From positions 1-64,000 of the forward strand of contig NZ_JAAVVE010000002.1 in NCBI RefSeq assembly GCF_018449795.1: a DNA stretch of 64,000 bases, given 5' to 3'. A program made the translations under genes and the position numbers. Shown here piece after piece: positions 1 to 8,210 of this stretch. Positions within the stretch are counted from its first letter, which is position 1. Every line of letters begins with the position of its first letter. Under the pieces are notes generated by a model. That model made no database searches. It saw nothing but the letters and a program-made list of their open reading frames with translations, and had not been told where the DNA came from. Origin of the DNA: Sphingomonas sp. dw_22 (GTDB lineage Bacteria > Pseudomonadota > Alphaproteobacteria > Sphingomonadales > Sphingomonadaceae).

Positions 1-105
1 CCCGGGGGGCCCCCGGGGGGGGCCCCCCCCCGGGGCGCCGCCCCCCCCCCCCGCCCCCCCCGCGCGGCGCCCCCCCCCCCCCTCCCCCGCGCCCCCTGCC
101 CACGC
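1..105. repeat. Low-complexity G/C runs at the sequence end
   Basis: The first ~105 bases are almost only runs of C and G, with no codon structure and no resemblance to the GC-rich but complex DNA that follows. This looks like a contig-end or base-calling artefact rather than biology. It means the 5' neighbour of the FecR gene, where a TonB receptor would be expected, cannot be judged. Confidence 0.7.
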
Positions 106-145
106 GCGGGGCTTGGTGAAGAGGATGAAAGGCAGAGGCCAGGCC

Positions 146-1102
146 CTAATGCGGCGCCGCATCGGTCGGAGCCATCGTCCACCCGTCCTTTCCGCGCACG
201 AAGCGCACGCCCAGCAGCGGCCCGGCGCGCGCGAGCACCTGCTCGGGGGGGCCGGTCAGCACCAGCGTACCCGTGAAATGCAGGCGGTCCGCGGCATCCG
301 AGCCCTGGATCGCCAGCCCGAGATTGCGGCCGAGATCGCGGCCGACCTGCGCCAGCGTGGCGTCGTCATATTGGAGCTGGCCCATCTGCCAGCCGCCGAC
401 GCCGTCCGGGCTCGCCTTGCGCACCACCGGCCGGGCGCCGTCGCTCGCGCGCGACAGGCCGGCGCCCGCATCCAGCCGGATCTGCGCCTTGCCCGGCGCA
501 TAGATCACCGCGCCCTGCGCCACCGCGACATCGAGCGCGCCGCCGTCGCGGACCACGTTGAACACGGTGCCGGCATCGACCAGCCGCGTGCCGGCCACCG
601 TCACCACGAAGGGATTGCGCGCATCGTGGCGGATCTCGAACAGCGCCTCGCCGGAGACCAGCTCGACCGCGCGCGGCGTGCTTTCGCTGAACGCCACGCG
701 GGTCGCGCCGTTCAGGATCATCCGCGAGCCGTCCGCCAGCGCGATCGTGCGATGCTCGCCCGGCGCCGTCGCGACCTCGCGCACCGGGGATTCGCGATCG
801 AGCACCGCCCAGCCGTCGGCGACGACGACAAGCGCGGCGGCCGCCGTGCCGGCAAAGACCCAGCGGCGGCGCGACGGCGGAGCGGCGATCGGTTCGGCTG
901 CGGGCTGCGGCGCGGAACGGAACAGATCCTCCGTCCAGCGATCGTCCTCCAGCGCGGCTTCATAGGCGGCGAGATGGGCGGGCGCCTGTTCCAGCCACGC
1001 GGTGAAGCCATCCCAGTCCGCGAAATGCGGATCCTGGACGCGAATCGCCCAGAGGCGCGCGCGCTCCTCGATCGTCCCGGATTCCTGTGCGGTCATGCCC
1101 AT
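146..1102 (-). CDS. FecR-family anti-sigma regulator
   Basis: A 318-residue inner-membrane regulator that would hold an ECF sigma factor inactive until a TonB receptor signals. The N-terminus (about residues 8-50, with ARLWAIRVQDP and FTAWLEQAPAHLAAYEAAL) matches the DUF4880 sigma-binding domain. One membrane segment follows basic residues at about 80-100. The periplasmic FecR domain follows, with the typical stretches LADGSRMILN, LVSGEALFEI and VTVAGTRLVDAGTVFNV. The start may be this ATG or the ATG two codons later. The partner sigma factor lies 27 bp upstream. The matching receptor would be expected downstream, beyond the degraded window end. Confidence 0.9.
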   Translation of the reverse strand: MGMTAQESGTIEERARLWAIRVQDPHFADWDGFTAWLEQAPAHLAAYEAALEDDRWTEDLFRSAPQPAAEPIAAPPSRRRWVFAGTAAAALVVVADGWAVLDRESPVREVATAPGEHRTIALADGSRMILNGATRVAFSESTPRAVELVSGEALFEIRHDARNPFVVTVAGTRLVDAGTVFNVVRDGGALDVAVAQGAVIYAPGKAQIRLDAGAGLSRASDGARPVVRKASPDGVGGWQMGQLQYDDATLAQVGRDLGRNLGLAIQGSDAADRLHFTGTLVLTGPPEQVLARAGPLLGVRFVRGKDGWTMAPTDAAPH

Positions 1103-1129
1103 TGCACCCCAAGGACGGAGTCGAGCCGT

Positions 1130-1645
1130 TCATTCCGCATCGAATTTCGCCTTCAGCGCCGCGAGCGCCCGATATGCCTTTTGCAGATCCTTCTCGACCG
1201 AACTCAAACTCACCCCCAATTCCCGTGCGATCACCGCCTGACTCTCCCCTTCCAGGCGATAACGGCGAAATACCCGATCGACGCGCGGCCCCAGTTCCGC
1301 GAGCAGCGACTCCGCCTCGCGCAGCCGCTCGCGCGCGATCAGGACGCGCTCGCCCAGCGGCGCCTCCTCGGCCGTCTCGCCGCTGTCGTGCCAGTCCTGC
1401 TGGCGCCGCTCGCGGCTGACATCGGAGCGGCGCCGGTCGCGCATCAGATTCTCGGCGGCGCGGAACAGATAGGCGACCGGATCGGCAATCGGATGGCCGG
1501 GCTGCGCGGCGACGCGCTGCCACAGATCCTGCAGCACATCCTCGGCCTCGACCCCGGCGCCGCGCGCCGCGAGGAAGCGGAGCAGCCGCCCGCGCTCGTT
1601 GAGGATCACGCGCTGCAGCCCGTCGATCTGGGGTTCTCCATCCAT
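1130..1645 (-). CDS. ECF RNA polymerase sigma factor (FecI-like)
   Basis: A 171-residue sigma-70 family factor of the extracytoplasmic-function type. Region 2 spans about residues 10-75 (EAEDVLQDLWQRV, then DPVAYLFRAAENLMRDRRR). Region 4 spans about 110-165, with helix-turn-helix GESQAVIARELGVSLSSVEK. I chose the ATG at 1645 because the protein then starts just before region 2; the upstream extension of the frame is low-complexity Arg/Pro and not family-like. It sits directly before the FecR gene, the usual sigma/anti-sigma order. The regulon cannot be read from this window. Confidence 0.88.
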   Translation of the reverse strand: MDGEPQIDGLQRVILNERGRLLRFLAARGAGVEAEDVLQDLWQRVAAQPGHPIADPVAYLFRAAENLMRDRRRSDVSRERRQQDWHDSGETAEEAPLGERVLIARERLREAESLLAELGPRVDRVFRRYRLEGESQAVIARELGVSLSSVEKDLQKAYRALAALKAKFDAE

Positions 1646-1841
1646 TGCGCGAGATGATTTCCGTCGCTGTCCTGCAAACGAGGCCGACACGCTCTGCCCA
1701 GGAGGCGCATCGACGCCGGGACTCAATTGGCCTGTCCCTCGGGTCCACCATGCACCTAGTCCGCGAGCGGCCGCATTGCCAACCCCTCGCGTGACCGGCG
1801 GGTTTCCGCCTGCGCCACGCTGCGGCTCGAAGGAGCGGAAC

Positions 1842-2480
1842 TCAGCGATCGTCCTGCTCCGCCGCCGCACGCGCTTTGGCGAAGGCCGAGAGATGCGGCG
1901 CGGCGGGTGCGGGCGGAGGAGACACCTCCTGCCAGGCAGGAGCGGCGCCGAGCTCGCCCAGCGGATCGATGGCATGGCCGTGCGCGCGCACCTCGAAATG
2001 GAGGTGGCTGCCGGTAGAGCGCCCGGTCGATCCCATCAGCGCGATCACCTCGCCCTGCTCCACCTGCGTACCGGGCCGCACCAGCATGCGCGACAGATGC
2101 GCATAGCGCGTCGCCAGCCCATCGGGATGCGCGATCTCGACCATGTTGCCATAGCCGCCCGCGGTTCCCGCGAAGCGCACCGTGCCGGACTCGGCGGCGC
2201 GCACCGGCGCGCCCAGCGGGCCGGGGATGTCGATACCGTCGTGCATCGCCCTTCCCCCATGAAGCGGATCGACGCGGTAGCCGAAGCGCGACGAAAGCCG
2301 GGGCAGCGCGACGCTTGCGACATGCCTGACGGGGCGAGGCTCGGCCGGGGCGGGAGTTGCGGCCGACCAGTCCATCATCCGAGCACGAAATGCCGGATCG
2401 TCGCCTGCCGGGAGCGTGACCGGGCCTACCGCCGCCAGCAGGAAGGCACAGGGAAACTGGATCGCGAATATGCCCGGCAT
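1842..2480 (-). CDS. M23 (LytM-type) peptidoglycan endopeptidase
   Basis: A 212-residue exported metallopeptidase. The N-terminus (MPGIFAIQFPCAFLLAAVG) is a signal-peptide-like hydrophobic segment. The C-terminal half is an M23 domain: SRFGYRVDPLHGG, the zinc-ligand motif MHDGIDIPG (HxxxD), and HLHFEV (HxH). Such enzymes cut peptide cross-links in peptidoglycan, or act as degenerate activators; here the zinc ligands are present, so activity is likely. The start is the first ATG followed by the hydrophobic segment; the frame upstream is open but not protein-like. It diverges from the aldolase gene across ~140 bp. Confidence 0.87.
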   Translation of the reverse strand: MPGIFAIQFPCAFLLAAVGPVTLPAGDDPAFRARMMDWSAATPAPAEPRPVRHVASVALPRLSSRFGYRVDPLHGGRAMHDGIDIPGPLGAPVRAAESGTVRFAGTAGGYGNMVEIAHPDGLATRYAHLSRMLVRPGTQVEQGEVIALMGSTGRSTGSHLHFEVRAHGHAIDPLGELGAAPAWQEVSPPPAPAAPHLSAFAKARAAAEQDDR

Positions 2481-2618
2481 CTTTGTTACGACGGAGCCGA
2501 ATCCCGATACCCGCAACGCCGATCCGAAAAAATTTCGCGTGAAAATCGCGTTACGGGTTCCGCCGCCAGGCTCCGTCTCCCCTCCGATCCATAGTTGCGT
2601 ATCGAGAGGGACCGACCC

Positions 2619-3431
2619 GTGAACACCACCGAACGCCGCATGCTCGACATGCTGAAAAAGGGCCGCGACGAATATGGCGTGGTCGCCGTGAAGGCCGAAT
2701 TCGAGGCCGAGGGCACCCGTCCCGACGAATTCCTCCGCCTGCTGCATCTCGCCCGCGCGGCCGACCTGAAGGTGGCGCTCAAGATCGGCGGGTGCGAGGC
2801 GGTGTCGGACCTGCTCGCCTCGCGGCTCTACGGCGTCGATCACATCATCGCGCCGATGATCGAAACGCCCTATGCACTGAGCAAATATATCGAGGCCAAG
2901 CGCAAGACGCATGGCGAGGACGCCGAGGGCACGCGCTTCCTGTTCAACCTGGAGACCGAGACGGCGCTGCGCAATCTCGACGCGATGCTGCCGCTGGCCC
3001 GCGCCGACCTGGACGGCATCGTGTTCGGCCGCGTGGATTTCACCCTGTCGCGCGGGCTACCGCGCGGCGCGATCAACGATCGCCAGATCACCGAGGCAGT
3101 GCTGACCGCCGCCCGCGCCTGCGCGGCAGCGGACCTGGAGCTGGTGGTGGGCGGATCGGTCGCAGTCGAGGCGGCTCCCGCGCTGCGCGAGATCCGCGCG
3201 GTCCGGCTCGACCGGTTCGAGACGCGCAAGATCGTGTTCGACGGCGCGGCGGCAGAGCTGCCGGACTTCGAGGCGGCGGTGGGCAATGCGGTGGCGTTCG
3301 AGCTCGCCTGGCTGGAGAACAAGCGCGCTTATTACTCGGCCATCGCCGATGAGGATCTGGCCCGGCTGCGGATGATGCGCGAGCGCGACGCCAGCGCCGC
3401 GCGCAGCCAGATGACCAGCGTCGCCGCCTGA
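2619..3431 (+). CDS. HpcH/HpaI-type aldolase (citrate-lyase-beta superfamily)
   Basis: A 270-residue protein resembling class II HpcH/HpaI aldolases, which cleave or form 2-keto-3-deoxy acids from pyruvate plus an aldehyde. Visible family features are APMIETPYAL (metal-ligand Glu region of the barrel) and GIVFGRVDFTLSRG, which matches the metal-binding GxxDLS segment. Start: GTG at 2619 has GAGAGGG 8 bases before it; an earlier in-frame TTG lacks a ribosome site. It lies 6 bp before the IMPase-like gene and opens the surface-glycan cluster, so it may supply or process a keto-deoxy sugar. That role is inference; the substrate cannot be read from sequence. Confidence 0.75.
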   Translation: MNTTERRMLDMLKKGRDEYGVVAVKAEFEAEGTRPDEFLRLLHLARAADLKVALKIGGCEAVSDLLASRLYGVDHIIAPMIETPYALSKYIEAKRKTHGEDAEGTRFLFNLETETALRNLDAMLPLARADLDGIVFGRVDFTLSRGLPRGAINDRQITEAVLTAARACAAADLELVVGGSVAVEAAPALREIRAVRLDRFETRKIVFDGAAAELPDFEAAVGNAVAFELAWLENKRAYYSAIADEDLARLRMMRERDASAARSQMTSVAA

Positions 3432-3437
3432 GCCCCG

Positions 3438-4268
3438 ATGTCGCTCCACCAACAGGTTGCCGCGCTGATCCGCGAAGTAGCGGGCACGGTCGTCATGCCG
3501 CGCTTCCGCGCGCTCGCCCCGCATGAGATCGCCGAGAAGCGGCCGGGCGAGATCGTCACCCTGGCCGATCGCGAAGCCGAGCTGCGCCTGCGCGACGGGC
3601 TCGACGCGCTGGGCCTGGGCGCCCGGATCGTCGGCGAGGAGGCGGTGGAGGACGCCCCCGAATTGCTCGACGATGTCGGCACGGGACTGGTCTGGCTGGT
3701 CGATCCGCTGGACGGGACGGCCAATTTCGCCGCCGGACGCGGCCCGTTCGGGCTGATGGTGGCGCTGATTGAAGATGGTGAGCCATTGGCAGGCTGGATG
3801 CTGGATCCGGACAGCGGGCGGCTCTGCCATGCCGAGCGCGGAAAGGGCGCGACCTGCGATAGCGTGACGGTTCGCGCCCGGGCATCGGGCAGCCCCCGCC
3901 CGATCGCCGCGCTCGGCACACAATTCCTCGCCCCGGAACGCCGGGCGCGGGTCCATGCCCATGCCGCGCGGCGCTTCGACCTGGTGCCGATCCCGCGCTG
4001 CGCCGCCGAGAGCTATCCGCGGATCGCGTTCGGGCAGAACGACGTGACCCTGTTCCAGCGCATCCTGCCCTGGGACCATGCGGCCGGCGCGTTGTTCGTG
4101 ACCGAGGCCGGCGGCGAGGTCCGCCACTGGGACCATCGCCCCTATCGCGTCGGATCGGGCAGCCCGGGCGTGCTCATCGCGGCGACGCCCGATCTTTGGG
4201 AGGCCGCCGCCTCCACCCTGCTCGGCATCGGCGCCGGCCTCGTCGAACCGGAAGCAGTCGCCGCATGA
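3438..4268 (+). CDS. Inositol-monophosphatase-family phosphatase
   Basis: A 276-residue Mg2+-dependent sugar/inositol phosphatase. The three diagnostic motifs are intact: the GEEA metal-ligand glutamates near residue 70, DPLDGT (WLVDPLDGTANF) near residue 90, and WDHAAGALFVTEAGG near residue 220. Family members remove phosphate from inositol phosphates, histidinol phosphate, PAP or sugar phosphates. Placed between the aldolase and the Wza-like gene, it probably dephosphorylates a sugar intermediate of the glycan pathway. Its stop overlaps the next start (ATGA), implying translational coupling. Confidence 0.87.
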   Translation: MSLHQQVAALIREVAGTVVMPRFRALAPHEIAEKRPGEIVTLADREAELRLRDGLDALGLGARIVGEEAVEDAPELLDDVGTGLVWLVDPLDGTANFAAGRGPFGLMVALIEDGEPLAGWMLDPDSGRLCHAERGKGATCDSVTVRARASGSPRPIAALGTQFLAPERRARVHAHAARRFDLVPIPRCAAESYPRIAFGQNDVTLFQRILPWDHAAGALFVTEAGGEVRHWDHRPYRVGSGSPGVLIAATPDLWEAAASTLLGIGAGLVEPEAVAA

Positions 4269-6139
4269 TCCCTCTTCGTGACCTGTTGCCGGCGCCCCTC
4301 GCGGTGGCGCTGGCCCTGGCCCCCTGCCCCGCTTCGGCGCAGTTGATGCCGCCGGTCGGCGGCGCGGCGCAGGCCGGCACCGAGGAGCGCAGCCCCGCCG
4401 CGACCCAGACGGCGATCCCCCAGCCCAAGGACAGCCCCAGCTTCCAGCCTGCGGTGATCGACAATTCTCCGGAGGCTCCGGACGATGCGGCCTCTCCCGC
4501 AAAGCCGGCCGGCGCAGGCGCGCCGCATATGGCCCCGGCCAACGAGTTCGAAGCCTTTGTGTCGGAAGCCGCCGGAACGCCGGTGCGGCGCTTCGGCGCG
4601 GAGCTGCTGACGCCCGGCGCGCGCGATTTCTCCACGCCGCCCACTACGGCGGTGCCCGACGATTACCGGCTGAACCCGGGCGACCAGCTCCAGCTCGGCC
4701 TCAGCGGATCGGTCCAGGCGGCGAACCTGCGGCTGACGATCGACAGCGAGGGCCGGATCTTCGTGCCGCGCGTGGGCGGGATCGCCGTGGCGGGGGTGCG
4801 CTATGGCGACCTGCACGACGTGCTCGCGCGGCAGATTTCGCGCCAGTATCGGAGCTTCGACCTGCAGGTAACGATCGCGCGGCTGCGCGGCATCACCGTC
4901 TATGTCACCGGCTTCGCGAACGGGCCGGGCTCCTATTCGGTCAGCAGCCTTTCGACGCTGGTCAACGCGGTGCTGGCGGCGGGCGGCCCCGCGTCCGGCG
5001 GGAGCCTGCGCTCGATCCAGCTGCGGCGCGGCGGCAAGCTGGTCTCCGATTTCGACCTCTACGACCTGCTGCTGAAGGGCGACAAGAGCGGCGATGCCGT
5101 GCTCCAGAACGGCGACGTCCTCTATATCGCGCCGGCGGGTCCGCAAGTGGCGGTGGTCGGCGCGATCAACCGCCAGGCGATCTTCGAGGTCGGCGCCGGC
5201 GAAACGCTCGAGGACGCGATCCTCTATGCCGGCGGCGTCAGCACCGTCGCCGACAGCAGCCGGCTGCTCGTGCTCGATTCGCTTGGGGCACGCGACGCCG
5301 GCTGGCAGCAACTGACCGCCGCCGAGGCGCGCACCCGCCCCGCGCAGCGCGGCGACGTGATCCGCATCCTCTCCAATATCGGCATCGCCCGCCCGCTGGA
5401 GCAGCAATCAGCGCTGGTGACGATCAGCGGCGAGGTTGCGAAGCCCGGCCGCTATTATTTCCGTCCCGGTGCGCGGCTGGGCGACGTGATCGCCCAGGCG
5501 GGCGGCCTGACGTCCGGCGCCTTTCCCTATGCCAGCGTCATCACCCGCGACAGCGTGCGCCAGCAGCAGCGGGTGAGCTTCGATCGCGCGATCCGCGACA
5601 TGCAGCTGCAGCTTTCCACCCAGCCGCTGGTCTCCGCCGATCGCGCCCGCGCGGCGCAGATGGGCAATACCCAGTTGATCCAGTCGGTCGTCGCGCAGCT
5701 GCGCGAACGCGAGCCCAACGGCCGCCTTGTCTTCGACCTGCCGGTCGGGGCCAAGACGCTGCCCGAGGATCTGGTGCTGGAGAACAACGACACGATCTAC
5801 ATCCCGCCGCAGCCGGTGACCGTCGGCGTGTTCGGCGCGGTGCCGAGCCCGGCATCCTTCGCCTATCGGCCGGGCATGACGATCGGGGAGTTCATCCGCT
5901 CCGCCGGCGGCGTCCAGAAGCTGGGCGACAAGAAGGAGATCTTCGTGGTGCGCGCCAACGGCACCGTGCTCGCCAACGGCAAGCAGGTGGTGCGCGAGAT
6001 CGCGCTTCCGGGCGACCTGATCTTCGTGCCGCTCGATTCCAATCGCGGGGAGTTCTGGGCGCGGCTGCGCGACATCACCACCAGCATGTTCGGCGGCCTG
6101 ACCGGCGCGGCGACCATCGCCGCGCTCCTCAACAATTGA
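4265..6139 (+). CDS. Wza-like polysaccharide export protein with SLBB domains
   Basis: A 624-residue outer-membrane/periplasmic exporter. Residues 1-25 form a signal peptide ending ASAQ; no lipobox cysteine of the classic Wza type is visible. A Pro/Ala-rich linker follows. Then comes the Poly_export domain (DDYRLNPGDQLQLGLSG to about residue 225) and several SLBB-type beta-grasp repeats (YVTGFANGPGSYSV, VVGAINRQAIFEVG, VTISGEVAKPGRYYF, VGVFGAVPSPASFAYRPG). A hydrophobic C-terminus may be the outer-membrane helix. The start overlaps the previous stop. With the next gene it would form the trans-envelope export channel of this cluster. Confidence 0.88.
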   Translation: MIPLRDLLPAPLAVALALAPCPASAQLMPPVGGAAQAGTEERSPAATQTAIPQPKDSPSFQPAVIDNSPEAPDDAASPAKPAGAGAPHMAPANEFEAFVSEAAGTPVRRFGAELLTPGARDFSTPPTTAVPDDYRLNPGDQLQLGLSGSVQAANLRLTIDSEGRIFVPRVGGIAVAGVRYGDLHDVLARQISRQYRSFDLQVTIARLRGITVYVTGFANGPGSYSVSSLSTLVNAVLAAGGPASGGSLRSIQLRRGGKLVSDFDLYDLLLKGDKSGDAVLQNGDVLYIAPAGPQVAVVGAINRQAIFEVGAGETLEDAILYAGGVSTVADSSRLLVLDSLGARDAGWQQLTAAEARTRPAQRGDVIRILSNIGIARPLEQQSALVTISGEVAKPGRYYFRPGARLGDVIAQAGGLTSGAFPYASVITRDSVRQQQRVSFDRAIRDMQLQLSTQPLVSADRARAAQMGNTQLIQSVVAQLREREPNGRLVFDLPVGAKTLPEDLVLENNDTIYIPPQPVTVGVFGAVPSPASFAYRPGMTIGEFIRSAGGVQKLGDKKEIFVVRANGTVLANGKQVVREIALPGDLIFVPLDSNRGEFWARLRDITTSMFGGLTGAATIAALLNN

Positions 6140-7254
6140 GCGCCGCCGTGCCGATCGGAACCCGTATCACGAGCCTCTGGCGCGACATGCGCCGCCGCCG
6201 GATCGCCTATGCCGTGGCGGCGCTGGTGCTCGCGGTGCTCTGCCTGGTCCCGCGCCCCTATGTCGCCCGCGCCAAGATCGTGCCGCAGGACGCCAGTTCG
6301 CTCGGGCTCAGCTCGTCGCTGAACGCGGCGGGCGGCCAGTTGCAGGGCTTCGCGGCGCTGCTGGGCGGTGCGAAGCCGCCGATCGACCTGTACCTGACGA
6401 TCGGCCGCGGCGGCGAAGTGAGCGATGCGGTGATCGAACGGCTCAAGCTGGTCGGCCCCGGCGGCTATGCGAACCGCGACCGCGCCGCCATGGCGCTGGC
6501 GCACAGGATGGACGTGCATTCGCTGACCGGCGGCATATTGGAGATCACCGCGCGGACGCACGATCCGCAGGAAGCGCAGCGGCTGACCGCCGCCTATGTC
6601 CAGGCGATCGGCGACCGGATCGGCCTGCTCGGCCGCGATCGGGTGCGGCGCAAGCGCGAGGTGGTGGAGCAGCGCTTCAAGGAAGCCGCGATCCGCGTGG
6701 CGAAGGCCGAGGCGACGCTCAGCGATTTCCGCCGCCGCAACAAGCTGGCCGAGCCGGAAGCGCAGCTCGGCTCCGAGCTGACGCTGCGCGCGGGGCTGCA
6801 GGCGCAGCTCCAGGCCAAGCTGGTCGAGCTGGAAACGCTCCAGCGCTTTCAGGGCGCCGAGAACCCGCAGCTCCAGTCGGTCCAGTCCGAAGTCGCGTCG
6901 CTGCGCGCGCAGATCGGGCAGACCAACGCGCCCGCCGCCGGCAGCGCCGGCCCCAATGTCGCCGGTATCTCCGAAGTGACGGGCGCCTATTTCGACCTCT
7001 ATCGCGACTATCGCTTCGCCCAGGCGCTGTACGAAGTCTATGCGCGCTCGTCCGAGGAAGTGGCGGTCGACGCGCTCGCCGCCGAGACCGCGTCGGACGT
7101 GCAGGTGATCGAGGCGCCCCGGCTCGACGTCGACCGCAAATACAATATCCCGGCGGTCGCGCTGCTGCTGCTCGTCCTGGCGCTCGCCGCCTTCACCGAG
7201 ATCTACGCACCCGCCACCGGCCTGCGCCTCTCCCGCGAGGATGCCGGCCGGTGA
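6136..7254 (+). CDS. Wzz/KpsE-like chain-length or export-associated inner-membrane protein
   Basis: A 372-residue protein with membrane segments near residues 23-42 and 337-357 and a long Ala/Gln/Glu-rich coiled-coil region between (about 170-265). That is the polysaccharide co-polymerase architecture. It lacks a C-terminal tyrosine-kinase domain, so it resembles KpsE/BexC or short Wzz proteins rather than Wzc. The start is a TTG overlapping the previous stop; GTG at 6148 is a possible alternative. It should partner with the upstream Wza-like exporter. Confidence 0.82.
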   Translation: MSAAVPIGTRITSLWRDMRRRRIAYAVAALVLAVLCLVPRPYVARAKIVPQDASSLGLSSSLNAAGGQLQGFAALLGGAKPPIDLYLTIGRGGEVSDAVIERLKLVGPGGYANRDRAAMALAHRMDVHSLTGGILEITARTHDPQEAQRLTAAYVQAIGDRIGLLGRDRVRRKREVVEQRFKEAAIRVAKAEATLSDFRRRNKLAEPEAQLGSELTLRAGLQAQLQAKLVELETLQRFQGAENPQLQSVQSEVASLRAQIGQTNAPAAGSAGPNVAGISEVTGAYFDLYRDYRFAQALYEVYARSSEEVAVDALAAETASDVQVIEAPRLDVDRKYNIPAVALLLLVLALAAFTEIYAPATGLRLSREDAGR

Positions 7255-8210
7255 GCGGCCGAGGCGCCCCCGAACTGTCGATCGTCATTCCCTGCTTCAA
7301 CGAAGCGGAGAATGTTCGTGCGATCTGCAGGGCGGTGGACGCCGAGGCCGCGCAGCATGTGGCGTCGCACGAGATCATCCTGATCGACAATGATTCGACC
7401 GACGGCACGCGGGAAATCATCCGGGAGCTGTGTGCCGAGGATCCGCGCATCCGCGCCATCTTCAACAATCGCAATTACGGCCAGATGCGCTCGCCCACTT
7501 ATGGCATCTACCAGGCGGCGGGGGCCGCAGTGATCGGCATGTGCGCCGACTTCCAGGATCCGCCGGCGATGATCGGTGCATTCGTGCGGCTGTGGCGCGG
7601 CGGCGCGCAAGTGGTGCTGGGGCAGCGCCGTTCGGAGGAAGGCGCGGCGTTGCTGGGGCCGGTGCGGCGGCTGGGCTATGGCGTGCTCGGGCGGATCGCC
7701 GACTATCCGGTGATCCCCGGCGTGACCGGCTTCGGGCTGTTCGATCGCGCGGTGGTCGATGCGCTCGCCCGGTGGAACGAGCCGGAGCCGTTCTTTCGCG
7801 GCATGGTGGTCGAGAGCGGTTTCCGGCTGGCGCTGGTGCCGTTCGACCGGCCTGCGCGGGCGGCGGGCACTACCAAGAACGGCTTCGCCTCGCTCGCTTC
7901 GTTCGCGCTTTCCGGGCTGGCGGGATCGGCCAAGTCGCTGCTGCGCGCGCCGATTCCGATTGCGCTGGGCATGGGATTGCTGGCCCTGCCGTTGTTCGCC
8001 GCGACGCTCGCCGCGCTGGTGCTGGGCGGTCCCTTCTGGCCGCTGCTGGGGATCACGCTCGCCGTCGCGATGTTCGCTACAGTGATGTTCTTCCTCGGCC
8101 TGATCGGCGAGCAGGTCCGCATGATCGCCGAGCGCACGCGCGGCGTGCCATTGGTGCTGGAAAGCGAGCGGATCAATTTCCCGGCGGATCGCGCCGCCCC
8201 GCGCCGCTGA
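7251..8210 (+). CDS. GtrB/DPM1-like family 2 glycosyltransferase
   Basis: A 319-residue membrane-anchored GT2 enzyme that would charge polyprenyl phosphate with a sugar on the cytoplasmic face. Visible: the N-terminal nucleotide-sugar fold LSIVIPCFNEAENV, LIDNDSTDGT, NRNYGQ, and ADFQDPP, the acidic motif of DPM1/ArnC/GtrB enzymes. Two C-terminal membrane helices lie near 235-265 and 270-295. The GTG start overlaps the previous stop. With GtrA at 12323 and the two polytopic transferases it forms the parts of a Gtr-type lipid-linked sugar transfer system. Confidence 0.88.
   Translation: MSGRGAPELSIVIPCFNEAENVRAICRAVDAEAAQHVASHEIILIDNDSTDGTREIIRELCAEDPRIRAIFNNRNYGQMRSPTYGIYQAAGAAVIGMCADFQDPPAMIGAFVRLWRGGAQVVLGQRRSEEGAALLGPVRRLGYGVLGRIADYPVIPGVTGFGLFDRAVVDALARWNEPEPFFRGMVVESGFRLALVPFDRPARAAGTTKNGFASLASFALSGLAGSAKSLLRAPIPIALGMGLLALPLFAATLAALVLGGPFWPLLGITLAVAMFATVMFFLGLIGEQVRMIAERTRGVPLVLESERINFPADRAAPRR

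Noticed and set aside
113..1657. Long open plus-strand frame opposite FecR and sigma genes
   Set aside because: Arg/Ala/His-rich, low-complexity translation without domains; it mirrors the third-position GC of the real minus-strand genes.
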